Positions 1 through 6,605 of a stretch of 28,739 nt of DNA are shown here, one piece after another; the stretch's first letter is position 1, and the number at the start of each line of letters is the position of its first letter. The DNA is taken from positions 1-28,739 of the forward strand of contig CAMYEY010000007.1 of assembly GCA_947254895.1 (NCBI GenBank), given 5' to 3'. The notes below the pieces were generated by a model. It was not told where the DNA came from. It made no database searches and was given only the letters and a program-made list of their open reading frames with translations. The translations under genes were made by a program, and so were the position numbers. Origin of the DNA: an uncultured Clostridia bacterium (lineage in GTDB: Bacteria; Bacillota; Clostridia; Saccharofermentanales; DTU023).

Positions 1-896
1 TTACAGTCCACAAGGGAGGGGATATCATACCGGCAGTGATAGCCGTAGATTATAGCAAGCGAGAAGAAGGGGCCGAAGCCTTTAAACTCCCTAATACTTG
101 TCCGGTCTGTGGGGCAGCCACTGACTATTTAGATGATGGTGCTAATCTTTATTGTACAGGAGCCGATTGTCCGGCTCAGATGACGCGGAGAATTGAATAC
201 TTTGCCTCTAAGGGGGCTATGGACATAGCCGGTCTCGGTGAATCAACTGTCCAAAAACTCTGGGATAAAGGATATGTCAAACACTTGACTGATATTTACC
301 GTTTGGGTGACTACAGAGAAGATTTAATCTTAGAGGGTGATATTGGGCGAGAAAAACGAGTGGATAATCTTCTTGCTGCTATTGAAGCTTCTAAAAATCA
401 AACATTTGACCGTTTTATTGCAGGCCTAGGTATTCATAACATCGGCCCTCAGACTGCTAAAAACTTGGTTGAAAAATTTTCTGATATAGACAGTCTGTTA
501 GGAGCAGGTCAAGAGGACCTGGTCAAAGTTCCGGATGTTGGTCCTAACGGGGCTAAATCAGTCTTTGATTTTTTTCAACAGGAAAGTAGCCGTAAACTGA
601 TTCAAGAGTTCAAAGAGCTTGGCTTAAATCTGAGTTATCAAGCTCAGATGATTGAAGATGATTCAGTCCTCCCTCTTCGAGGACAGATTTTTGTTATCAC
701 AGGTACTTTAGAAAAGATGACTAGGGCAGAGGCTAAACAGTTAATCGAAAAAAATGCCGGGCGGGTTACAGGCTCTGTTTCGTCTAAGACGGACTATCTC
801 TTAGCTGGAGAAAAAGCGGGTAGTAAATTAGCTAGGGCTTTAGCCTTGGGTATACCGGTAATTTCTGAAAATGACCTCATAAATATGATAAAATAA
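1..896 (+). CDS. ligA: NAD-dependent DNA ligase LigA, C-terminal part (5' truncated by window edge)
   Basis: LigA seals nicks in duplex DNA using NAD+ during replication and repair. The reading frame is open from base 3 and gives 297 residues. It begins in the end of the OB fold, with the typical KGGDIIPAV segment. A four-cysteine zinc finger follows (CPVCG, then YCTGADCPAQ), then a helix-hairpin-helix region containing FIAGLGIHNIGPQTAK, and a C-terminal BRCT domain containing FVITGTLEKMTRAEA. The adenylation domain with its catalytic lysine lies upstream of the window. The internal ATG at base 36 is not a start, because conserved OB residues precede it in frame. A short gap of 38 bases leads to the next gene, so they may share a transcript. 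Family assignment is secure. Confidence 0.97.
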   Translation, partial: TVHKGGDIIPAVIAVDYSKREEGAEAFKLPNTCPVCGAATDYLDDGANLYCTGADCPAQMTRRIEYFASKGAMDIAGLGESTVQKLWDKGYVKHLTDIYRLGDYREDLILEGDIGREKRVDNLLAAIEASKNQTFDRFIAGLGIHNIGPQTAKNLVEKFSDIDSLLGAGQEDLVKVPDVGPNGAKSVFDFFQQESSRKLIQEFKELGLNLSYQAQMIEDDSVLPLRGQIFVITGTLEKMTRAEAKQLIEKNAGRVTGSVSSKTDYLLAGEKAGSKLARALALGIPVISENDLINMIK

Positions 897-934
897 AGGC
901 TAATTTATTTTCGCTAATGGAGAAGGGGTGAGCG

Positions 935-1408
935 ATGACTTTATTTTTTTTGATTTCCTTGGTGATAAGTATTATTTTGGCCATCTGCTTGTTTGCCCTG
1001 TTAATCTACCAGTTGCAGATAAACTGGACGGGGCAGAACAAAAAGGGAATTTCTTATCTCTTGCCGGTTGTCAGTACGGTACTCTTTGCCCTTTTTGTTG
1101 CTTTAGATACAGGTCCTAAACTCTTGGACCTGGTTAATCTGTGGCAACAGAATGTCAAAACCTTGCAGTTATCAGGTTCCGAAATTAAGGTTCAAAATAA
1201 CCGTTATCATGTAGCTGATACAACTTATCTGACTAGCTTTCCCGGACAAGAAGTCAAGGCAGATGAGTCTTATTCTATTGTCTACCTACCAAATACCAAG
1301 ATAATAGTTAAATTTGAGGCTGTTGATACTCTACCGGAAGGTGATGAAACGAAACAAAATAAAACAAAAATTCATGAGATTGGCCCGGAGACAAGAAAGG
1401 CGAGATAA
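935..1408 (+). CDS. Small membrane protein of unknown function, two predicted TM helices
   Basis: I do not recognise this family. The 157-residue product starts with a strongly hydrophobic helix (about residues 2-26), has a short polar loop with WTGQNKKG, and a second hydrophobic segment (about 38-58). A soluble C-terminal part of about 95 residues follows and is probably outside the membrane if both helices span. The tail is rich in Lys, Glu and Thr. The ATG is preceded by a good ribosome binding site, GGAGAAGG, about 9 bases upstream. It sits between ligA and brnQ with short gaps on both sides (38 and 32 bases), suggesting one transcript. An overlapping frame at 928-1119 is a shadow. The gene call is fairly safe; no function can be assigned. 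Confidence 0.8.
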   Translation: MTLFFLISLVISIILAICLFALLIYQLQINWTGQNKKGISYLLPVVSTVLFALFVALDTGPKLLDLVNLWQQNVKTLQLSGSEIKVQNNRYHVADTTYLTSFPGQEVKADESYSIVYLPNTKIIVKFEAVDTLPEGDETKQNKTKIHEIGPETRKAR

Positions 1409-1440
1409 ATTGAAATAAAATTTTGGAGTTGTGAGGTTAT

Positions 1441-2817
1441 ATGGAGACAAGAACACATTTAGAGAGACGGGAGACGCTGGTTGTGGGCCTTTTGCTGTTT
1501 GGCCTATTTTTTGGAGCCGGCAACATTATCTTTCCGGTAAAACTTGGTCAAGCGGCGGCTGCTAACTACGGAATTTCTTCCATCGGTTTTATCGTTACAG
1601 CCGTGGGGGTACCTATTTTAGGTATAATTTCTTCGGCTTTATCACAAAGACAGGGGCTAAGGTCTTACGCCTTGCCTTTGGGTAAATTTTCAGCGACCGC
1701 TTTTACCCTAGCACTTTACTTAACAATTGGACCATTTTTTGCTATCCCGAGAACAGCCACTGTGGCTTTTGAGGTTGGAGTTGCTTCTTACCTTGAGCAA
1801 GATACAGGTACTGTCCTCCTGCTTTATTCTTTTGTTTTCTTCCTTTTAGTATGGTTTTTTTCACGTAAACCGAGCAAGCTCATCGATGTTGTGGGGAAGG
1901 TTATGACACCTCTCTTTCTGGTTTTGATCGCCCTGTTTTTGCTGGCTGTTTTATTTTTCCCGGTTAACCAGCCATCTGCTTATGCTCCTACTGGAGCCTA
2001 TGCCGATCAGGCATTTACCCAAGGTATGCTGGGGGGCTATAACACCATGGATGCCTTAGCGGCCTTGGCTTTTGCTATTGTGATTAACGACAACATCAAA
2101 AATCTAGGTGTTAAAAAACCTAAGAGAATAGCCGTAGAGACCATGAGATCGAGTTTGATTACGATTATCTTGTTCTCCTTAATCTATGGTGGTCTGGTTT
2201 ACCTTGGGGCAGCAAGTCGTGACCTGTCACAGCTTGATCAGAATGGTGGACTTATCCTGGCCCTGGTTTGTAGACATTACTTTGGTGATGTTGGGCAGGT
2301 CTTATTAGCTTTAACGATCGGGGTTGCCTGCCTTAAAACATCCATTGGACTCGTGGTTTCTATCTCGGAAACTTTTGTTCAACTTTTCCCTAAGACAAGT
2401 TATAAATTTTGGATGTACACTTTTGTACTAGTTTCCTTCGGTATAGCCAATTTTGGCCTCAATTCTATTATCCAGTGGTCGGTCCCAATCCTGATGCTGC
2501 TATATCCAATAGCTATGGCCCTTATCTTTCTATGGATCTTGCGCTCTTTTTGGAATTTTTCTGACCTGATCTTTAAGACAACCATATTTTTTGTGTTTCT
2601 AGCTGCAATCTTTGACCTCTTGACTAATCTGCCCTTGGGGCTTAATAAGCTTCCTTTTGCGGTTAGCCTGATAGATTTTGCTAAAACTTATCTGCCCCTC
2701 TACGATTACGGCCTAGGTTGGGTATGCCCGAGTCTTTTAGGTTTTGTACTTGGTCTGGTACTCAGTTTGATCTTCAGAAAAAATTCTTTAGAGAATGAGC
2801 CGGTATCTGGAAATTGA
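1441..2817 (+). CDS. brnQ: Branched-chain amino acid transport system II carrier protein (LIVCS family)
   Basis: BrnQ carriers import leucine, isoleucine and valine together with Na+ or H+ across the cytoplasmic membrane. The 458-residue product is hydrophobic throughout, consistent with about 12 membrane helices and a usual family length near 440. The N-terminus carries the family signature LFGLFFGAGNIIFPVKLGQ, followed by a second typical stretch around GPFFAIPRTATVAFEVG. The motif GYNTMDALAALAFAIVI is also characteristic of the family. The ATG at 1441 follows GTGAGG four bases upstream. No terminator is seen between this gene and the kinase; a possible promoter lies in that gap. Family assignment is strong. 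Substrate preference among branched-chain amino acids cannot be told from sequence. Confidence 0.95.
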   Translation: METRTHLERRETLVVGLLLFGLFFGAGNIIFPVKLGQAAAANYGISSIGFIVTAVGVPILGIISSALSQRQGLRSYALPLGKFSATAFTLALYLTIGPFFAIPRTATVAFEVGVASYLEQDTGTVLLLYSFVFFLLVWFFSRKPSKLIDVVGKVMTPLFLVLIALFLLAVLFFPVNQPSAYAPTGAYADQAFTQGMLGGYNTMDALAALAFAIVINDNIKNLGVKKPKRIAVETMRSSLITIILFSLIYGGLVYLGAASRDLSQLDQNGGLILALVCRHYFGDVGQVLLALTIGVACLKTSIGLVVSISETFVQLFPKTSYKFWMYTFVLVSFGIANFGLNSIIQWSVPILMLLYPIAMALIFLWILRSFWNFSDLIFKTTIFFVFLAAIFDLLTNLPLGLNKLPFAVSLIDFAKTYLPLYDYGLGWVCPSLLGFVLGLVLSLIFRKNSLENEPVSGN

Positions 2818-2843
2818 GATTAGCATTATTAGATTAAACCCAC

Positions 2844-2849
2844 TATAAT
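2844..2849 (+). promoter_or_regulatory. Possible -10 element for the pyridoxamine kinase gene
   Basis: A perfect TATAAT lies 37 bases before the kinase start, in the 68-base gap after brnQ. The base run at the expected -35 position (TAGCAT, 2821-2826) is poor, so this is a weak candidate for a local promoter. Confidence 0.35.
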
Positions 2850-2885
2850 GACAATTCAGATTTATGTGTATGAAGGAGATTTTGC

Positions 2886-3716
2886 ATGTCATATAAAAAG
2901 ATTTTAACTATCCAGGACATCTCTTGTTTAGGCCAATGTTCACTTACTGTAGCCCTGCCTATTTTATCGGCCTGCGGTATGGAAACTTGTATTATTCCAT
3001 CTGCTATTTTATCCACGCACACAGCCGGATTCGAGGGATATACATTCCGCGATCTGACGGATGATATTCCTAAAATTGAAGCACATTGGCAGAAAGAGAA
3101 GGTCAGTTTTGAGGCCATTTATACCGGATATTTGGGCAGTACCAAGCAGATTGACTATGTTCTCGATATTTTCAAAAATTTAGGAGCTCCCAACTGCCTT
3201 AATATCGTAGATCCGGCTATGGCAGACAACGGAAAGCTTTATCCGGCTTTTGATGAAGCTTACGTTGAGGAGATGAAAGTTCTTTGTCAGAAAGCTGATA
3301 TTATTTTACCAAATATTACGGAAGCCTGTTTCTTGACAGGTGAAGCTTATAAGACCAATTACGATGAAGCTTATATTTTGCAGTTGCTACAAAAACTACA
3401 ACGCACATCCGGACAAGTTGTCGTGCTGACTGGAGTTGGATACAGGCCCGGTTATACAGGTGTGGTCGTTTACCAAGATGGAAAGATGGACTACTACGAG
3501 CATAAATTTCTTGACCCGGGTTGCCATGGCACCGGGGATGTTTATGCTTCAGCCTTTGTCGGAGCCCTCATGAGAGGCAAGTCAGCCTTTGAGGCAGCAA
3601 AAGTTGCGGCAAACTATACCCTTGCTTGTATTGAACATACGAGGGGTGATAAAGACCATTGGTATGGAGTTAAGTTTGAAGAAAAACTTCCCCTCTTGAT
3701 TGAGCTTTTAGACTAG
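2886..3716 (+). CDS. Pyridoxamine/pyridoxal kinase (PfkB/ribokinase superfamily, PdxY-like)
   Basis: This enzyme phosphorylates pyridoxal, pyridoxamine or pyridoxine with ATP in the vitamin B6 salvage pathway, in the cytoplasm. The 276 residues match PdxY/PdxK proteins along their length. The N-terminus holds the substrate region (ILTIQDISCLGQCSLTVALP), followed by the flap region around STHTAGFEGYTFRDLT. DPAMADNGKLY and the stretch ILPNITEACFLTG are typical. Near the C-terminus is HGTGDVYASAF (residues 214-224), where D218 is the expected catalytic base and GTGD forms the anion hole. The ribosome binding site AAGGAGA sits seven bases before the ATG. A strong terminator follows. Whether pyridoxal or pyridoxamine is the preferred substrate is not visible, so I give no symbol. 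Confidence 0.92.
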   Translation: MSYKKILTIQDISCLGQCSLTVALPILSACGMETCIIPSAILSTHTAGFEGYTFRDLTDDIPKIEAHWQKEKVSFEAIYTGYLGSTKQIDYVLDIFKNLGAPNCLNIVDPAMADNGKLYPAFDEAYVEEMKVLCQKADIILPNITEACFLTGEAYKTNYDEAYILQLLQKLQRTSGQVVVLTGVGYRPGYTGVVVYQDGKMDYYEHKFLDPGCHGTGDVYASAFVGALMRGKSAFEAAKVAANYTLACIEHTRGDKDHWYGVKFEEKLPLLIELLD

Positions 3717-3744
3717 TCAGTAAAGTTAGCCTTTCGTTGGTATC

Positions 3745-3802
3745 AAAATAGCAGATCCTTAAAAACACCCTGAGATAGGGGAGAAAGGGGTCTGCTATTT
3801 TT
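3745..3802 (+). terminator. Rho-independent terminator after the kinase gene
   Basis: An inverted repeat pairs AAAATAGCAGATCC (3745-3758) with GGTCTGCTATTTT (3789-3801), allowing one G-T pair, and ends in a T run. The 30-base interior holds a second small hairpin, CCCT/AGGG (3768-3780). Confidence 0.85.
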
Positions 3803-3837
3803 GATTGAAAGTCTTGTTTAGTAACTTGTGTGCCACT

Positions 3838-3889
3838 TTGACAATTGGCTACTCCTAAACTGTCTAATTACATATCGATATGCTATTAT
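3838..3889 (+). promoter_or_regulatory. Promoter region and 12-base palindrome upstream of the DtxR/MntR-family gene
   Basis: A perfect -35 hexamer TTGACA lies at 3838-3843. The best -10 candidates, TCTAAT (3863-3868, spacer 19) and TATTAT (3884-3889), are not ideally spaced. Between them is the perfect palindrome CATATCGATATG (3871-3882), well placed to act as an operator. It might be the target of the repressor encoded just downstream, which is an inference. Confidence 0.4.
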
Positions 3890-3949
3890 TTAGTAGATCT
3901 TTAAATCAATCAAGCTAAAGTGTTTGTGTAAGTTAAATAATAATATAGT

Positions 3950-3958
3950 AGGAGAAGG
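3950..3958 (+). promoter_or_regulatory. Ribosome binding site that sets the DtxR-family start
   Basis: AGGAGAAGG lies four bases before the ATG at 3963. It supports that start over an in-frame TTG at 3924, which would place the ribosome binding site inside the coding region. Confidence 0.85.
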
Positions 3959-3962
3959 GTAT

Positions 3963-4430
3963 ATGGGTTTATTGGAATCAGGTCAAAATTACTTGGAGAA
4001 TATTTATATATTGCAGCAGGAGCGAGGCACTGTGAGGTCAGTTGATTTAGCTAATGAAATGGGTTTTTCAAAACCTTCTGTGAGTCGGGCCGTTCACCTT
4101 TTAGAAGATGATGGTTATCTGGTTTTCAACGACAGTGGAAATCTGGAATTGACGGAAAAGGGCGAAGCTGTTGCCAAGAGAATTTATGACCGACACATGT
4201 TTTTGGCAGAGTACTTTATGGCTCTCGGCGTTGGTGAAGAAACGGCCTACAATGATGCAATGAAACTTGAATACTATATCAGTGAAGAGACTCTGGATCG
4301 TCTCCGTCTCCATACAATTAACTGTGCCCTCCACTGTCCAAAAGCTTCTTCTGATAAATTCTTTAACTTTAATAAGGAAAAGATTAAAGACCTGGAAGAA
4401 ATAGAATCTTTTGAATTCTTAACCGACTAA
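3963..4430 (+). CDS. DtxR/MntR-family metal-dependent transcriptional regulator with altered metal ligands
   Basis: Family members repress iron or manganese uptake genes when bound to metal. The 155-residue product has an N-terminal winged helix (about 8-65) with the recognition region GFSKPSVSRAVHLLEDDGYL, followed by the dimerisation and metal-binding helices (about 68-112). There is no SH3-like third domain, so the layout resembles MntR. The metal site is unusual. By alignment from memory to B. subtilis MntR and DtxR, the usual D8 is N9, and the usual D-x-C/E-x-x-E-H signature reads DAMKLEYY, so M100 and Y104 replace two ligands. E12, H78 and E103 remain. A tail with H117, C121, H124 and C125 could bind metal in another way. 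The gene stands alone behind its own regulatory region. Class assignment is firm; metal specificity is unknown. Confidence 0.9.
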   Translation: MGLLESGQNYLENIYILQQERGTVRSVDLANEMGFSKPSVSRAVHLLEDDGYLVFNDSGNLELTEKGEAVAKRIYDRHMFLAEYFMALGVGEETAYNDAMKLEYYISEETLDRLRLHTINCALHCPKASSDKFFNFNKEKIKDLEEIESFEFLTD

Positions 4431-4463
4431 AAAGTTCTCTACATTAGAGTATAAATTAATCAG

Positions 4464-4511
4464 AAAAGCCCCTGGTCTGGTCTTATGACCGGCTCAGGGG
4501 CCTTATCTTTA
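4464..4511. terminator. Two-way terminator between convergent genes
   Basis: GCCCCTG (4468-4474) pairs with CAGGGGC (4495-4501), with an inner GGTC/GACC stem around a TTAT loop. T-rich sequence follows on the + strand and TTTTCTG follows on the - strand, so it can serve both the DtxR-family gene and the hydrolase gene. Confidence 0.75.
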
Positions 4512-4531
4512 TACTTCTTAATTTTTTAGAC

Positions 4532-5086
4532 CTATTTGACTAGCTCGGAAATCTCCTTAAAAGATTCGTGCCGGGCATCTTTCAGAAGATCATAAGCGAT
4601 GGTCTCCGTATTGGAGACGACGGCCCCTTGCTGGGCTAGGAGCTTGAGGGCATTCTTTTTATTCCGGGGGTCGCGGGAACCAACGGCATCTGCTGCCAGG
4701 TGGATATTGAAAGATTTTTGAAGAAGGTCACGGACTGTTTGATAGACACATATGTGGGCTTCAATCCCTGCGACAATGACCGTTTTAATATTTTTTTCTC
4801 GAAGATTTTCTAAGAGTTCGGATGAGAGGGCATTAAAGCAGGTTTTATCCCACAGCTTATATTGACATTCATCTAAACTTTCCTTTATGTAGGCTAAGCT
4901 GTGACCAAGACCCTTCGGATATTGTTCTGTTATATAAACAGGGAGCTTAAAGGCCTTAGCCAGGCCAAGTAAAAGTTTGATAGGTTTTTCTAATTCTTCA
5001 TGGTTGGACATCGCAGGAGCCAGCTTTTCTTGAAAATCAATCAATAAGAGGGCTGTCTCATCTGGACTTAAATAATATTTATTCAT
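4532..5086 (-). CDS. Isochorismatase-family cysteine hydrolase (YcaC/nicotinamidase-like)
   Basis: The 184-residue product is a cytoplasmic alpha/beta hydrolase of the isochorismatase superfamily, which cleaves small amides or vinyl ethers. The catalytic triad is visible: D17 in ALLLIDFQEK, K81 in WDKTCFNA, and the nucleophile C113 in VAGIEAHICVYQT. The cis-peptide region before the nucleophile (VAGIEAH) is typical. The ending AVVSNTETIAYDLL resembles the YcaC-like subgroup of unknown substrate rather than true nicotinamidases. The ribosome binding site AGAGGT lies six bases before the ATG. Only about 14 bases separate that site and the start from the terminator of the upstream tRNA-Pro, so no separate promoter fits in the gap. 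Substrate is unknown. Confidence 0.9.
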   Translation of the reverse strand: MNKYYLSPDETALLLIDFQEKLAPAMSNHEELEKPIKLLLGLAKAFKLPVYITEQYPKGLGHSLAYIKESLDECQYKLWDKTCFNALSSELLENLREKNIKTVIVAGIEAHICVYQTVRDLLQKSFNIHLAADAVGSRDPRNKKNALKLLAQQGAVVSNTETIAYDLLKDARHESFKEISELVK

Positions 5087-5100
5087 GTTTTTACCTCTGA

Positions 5101-5138
5101 AAACAAAAACCCTTGAAACGTTGACGAATCAAGGGTTT
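5101..5138 (-). terminator. Terminator of the tRNA-Pro transcript
   Basis: On the - strand AAACCCTTGA (5138-5129) pairs with TCAAGGGTTT (5116-5107) around a 12-base loop, and is followed by TTTTTGTTT. It lies between tRNA-Pro and the hydrolase gene. Confidence 0.85.
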
Positions 5139-5144
5139 CCATAT

Positions 5145-5221
5145 TGGTCGGAGTGACAAGACTTGAACTTGCGACCTCGTGCACCCCAAGCACGCACTCT
5201 AGCCACCTGAGCTACACCCCG
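5145..5221 (-). tRNA. tRNA-Pro, anticodon GGG, CCA encoded
   Basis: Read on the - strand, the acceptor stem pairs CGGGGTG with CACTCCG (one G-T pair), followed by discriminator A and an encoded CCA (5147-5145). The anticodon stem is CGTGC/GCACG around the loop TTGGGGT, giving anticodon GGG, which reads the proline codons CCC and CCU. The D arm AGCTCAGGTGGCTAGAG and the T loop GTTCAAGTC are normal. Confidence 0.96.
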
Positions 5222-5233
5222 AAGCTAACGCCT

Positions 5234-5262
5234 ATTCTAATGAATTAAATTTATTACGTCAA
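5234..5262 (-). promoter_or_regulatory. Promoter for tRNA-Pro
   Basis: On the - strand TTGACG (5262-5257) and TAGAAT (5239-5234) are separated by exactly 17 bases. Transcription would start a few bases before the tRNA 5' end. It is probably also the only nearby promoter for the hydrolase gene. Confidence 0.85.
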
Positions 5263-5414
5263 CAAGTCTCTGTCTATTTTGATTTAGGGTAGATGAAAAT
5301 ATATTCTGCTTCTTGGCCTGTTAAGCTTTTATCTGTTTTATTCTGACTTTCGTTAATAAATTTTGGTAGAATGTCTTAAATATTGCTGTATAAGGCTTTT
5401 CCAGGCTTTTATGG

Positions 5415-5444
5415 TTGACAAATGGAAAGAAAACAAAGCATAAT
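5415..5444 (+). promoter_or_regulatory. Promoter for the HU gene
   Basis: A perfect TTGACA (5415-5420) is followed by CATAAT (5439-5444) with an 18-base spacer, 29 bases before the HU start codon. The preceding stretch back to the tRNA-Pro promoter (5263-5414) is AT-rich and shows nothing I can assign. Confidence 0.8.
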
Positions 5445-5473
5445 ACCTATGCATTTTATTTAAGGAGGCCTTT

Positions 5474-5749
5474 ATGAATAAAACTGAATTGATTGCTGCA
5501 GTAGCAGAGAAGACATTACTGAGCAAGAAAGATAGCCAAAAAGCTGTTAACGCTGTGTTCGATGTTATTGCTGAAGAGTTAGTTAAGGGAGAAAAGGTAA
5601 CATTAGTTGGTTTCGGTACTTTTGAAGTTCGCCACCGTGCAGAACGTCAAGGCAGAAACCCTGCAACCAAAGAAACAATCACTATCCCTGCTTCTAAATC
5701 CCCTGCTTTTAAAGCTGGCAAATCTTTAAAAGATCAGGTAAATGGCTAA
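5474..5749 (+). CDS. hup: HU-family nucleoid DNA-binding protein
   Basis: HU binds and bends DNA non-specifically and helps compact the nucleoid. The 91-residue length is exactly that of typical HU. The N-terminal helices (MNKTELIAAVAEKTLLSKKD) are followed by the beta core with VTLVGFGTFEVRHRAERQGR, the flexible DNA-binding arm RNPATKETITIP with its conserved proline, and the C-terminal PAFKAGKSLKD. A near-perfect ribosome binding site, AAGGAGG, precedes the ATG. The gene is monocistronic, with its own promoter and a strong terminator. It could be a specialised paralogue, but the sequence looks like a housekeeping HU. Confidence 0.97.
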   Translation: MNKTELIAAVAEKTLLSKKDSQKAVNAVFDVIAEELVKGEKVTLVGFGTFEVRHRAERQGRNPATKETITIPASKSPAFKAGKSLKDQVNG

Positions 5750-5772
5750 TAGTTTTTAATTGGCTGAGTGAT

Positions 5773-5803
5773 AAAAAGGCTATCAAAGCGATAGCCTTTT
5801 TTT
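5773..5803. terminator. Two-way terminator between hup and the Spo0A-C gene
   Basis: The stem GGCTATC/GATAGCC is flanked by AAAAA on the left and TTTTTTT on the right (extended stem AAAAAGGCTATC, 5773-5784). It therefore works for hup on the + strand and for the convergent gene on the - strand. Confidence 0.9.
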
Positions 5804-5820
5804 ATACCTGAATTTATTCT

Positions 5821-6459
5821 TCATTGCAGTCTGCTTTGGGGTTTATCGCTTTTACTATCCCTGACCATATCTTCAGCCAGCTTCACTAATTTACCTAAAA
5901 CAAAGCGGTTGTTTCGATTATTATCCTTTTCTTTGAAAAAATAGTCTTTCTCAATTCCTTGTAATCTTTCACTTTCTTCTTTTTCAAATAATTTTTTTAT
6001 GGAATAGCGGATGCAGTAGCAGACTTTATCAGATTTACTAGCAAAATATTTGGCTATGGTCGGATACAGGTGGTTGGACAAGGAAAGTAAAAGCGATTTA
6101 TCAAGGAGACAATAAACTATGGCATAGCGGATGAAGTTTGTGCCGGCAAGTCCATTGTCAAAAGCGTATTTTTTTATTAGGTAGTCTGCGATAGCTTCAT
6201 AATCGGATAGTTGTTTTTGGGAATCTTCAAACCTGTTTTCCATAAGCTTAAGGGTTTTTCTTTCAACATTTCTGTAAGCTGCAGAGAAACCAAGGCGGCC
6301 ATCTACAATATAATGCATATTGCCCTGCAGGTCCGAGAAGCCAACCAGACCCCGGCGCCGTAATTCCTTTTCAAATTTGGAAAACAGTTCTTTACTGGAG
6401 CTGCATATCGAAAAATGCAGGTCAGGTTTCTCATGGATACGTTTGATTTTTTCTTGCAT
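5821..6459 (-). CDS. Spo0A C-terminal-domain protein lacking a receiver domain
   Basis: Residues about 86-200 of the 212 resemble the DNA-binding domain of Spo0A, the sporulation master regulator. The clearest match is LYPTIAKYFASKSDKVCYCI, followed by RYSIKKLF, against the Spo0A segment LYPDIAKKFNTTASRVERAI, followed by RHAIEVAW. The later NNRFVLGKLVKLAED matches the Spo0A segment NSEFIAMVADKL. There is no phospho-acceptor receiver domain. Residues 1-75, with HFSICSSSKELFSKFEKEL and GFSDLQGNMHYIVDGR, are a part I do not recognise. The start at 6459 is chosen because GGAGGT lies six bases upstream; the longer frame from 6477 would place that site inside the gene. It is monocistronic and convergent with hup. 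It is probably a DNA-binding regulator, but target and signal are unknown. Confidence 0.85.
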   Translation of the reverse strand: MQEKIKRIHEKPDLHFSICSSSKELFSKFEKELRRRGLVGFSDLQGNMHYIVDGRLGFSAAYRNVERKTLKLMENRFEDSQKQLSDYEAIADYLIKKYAFDNGLAGTNFIRYAIVYCLLDKSLLLSLSNHLYPTIAKYFASKSDKVCYCIRYSIKKLFEKEESERLQGIEKDYFFKEKDNNRNNRFVLGKLVKLAEDMVRDSKSDKPQSRLQ

Positions 6460-6465
6460 TGGGTT

Positions 6466-6471
6466 ACCTCC
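6466..6471 (-). promoter_or_regulatory. Ribosome binding site that sets the Spo0A-C protein start
   Basis: GGAGGT on the - strand lies six bases before the ATG at 6459 and within the longer frame that begins at 6477. This makes 6459 the likely start. Confidence 0.85.
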
Positions 6472-6514
6472 ATTCATTGATTAATGGATGGTAGATAATA
6501 TAAACTACTTCTCT

Positions 6515-6542
6515 ATTATATGGGAGATTACCAATAATACAA
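6515..6542 (-). promoter_or_regulatory. Promoter for the Spo0A-C gene
   Basis: On the - strand TTGTAT (6542-6537) and a perfect TATAAT (6520-6515) are separated by 16 bases. It lies in the 146-base divergent interval shared with the surface-protein gene. For that + strand gene I see no convincing -35/-10 pair. Confidence 0.65.
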
Positions 6543-6605
6543 GTTATAGTGTAATATGGCTATGATCAAATTTTGTGAATTGTGTTTATCTTAAAGGAGT
6601 TTCAT

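Noticed and set aside
928..1119. Overlapping 63-codon frame at the start of the small membrane protein
   Set aside because: It overlaps in another frame, starts before the ribosome binding site spacing makes sense, and lacks hydrophobic or domain patterns.
5145..5221. tRNA-Pro as an integration (att) site for a mobile element
   Set aside because: No integrase gene and no second copy of the tRNA 3' end was seen nearby, and the surrounding genes are ordinary chromosomal genes.
6489..6533. Inverted repeat TGGTA...TACCA with inner ATAATA/TATTAT in the divergent interval
   Set aside because: The arms are short, AT-rich and asymmetric; such pairs arise easily by chance in this composition.
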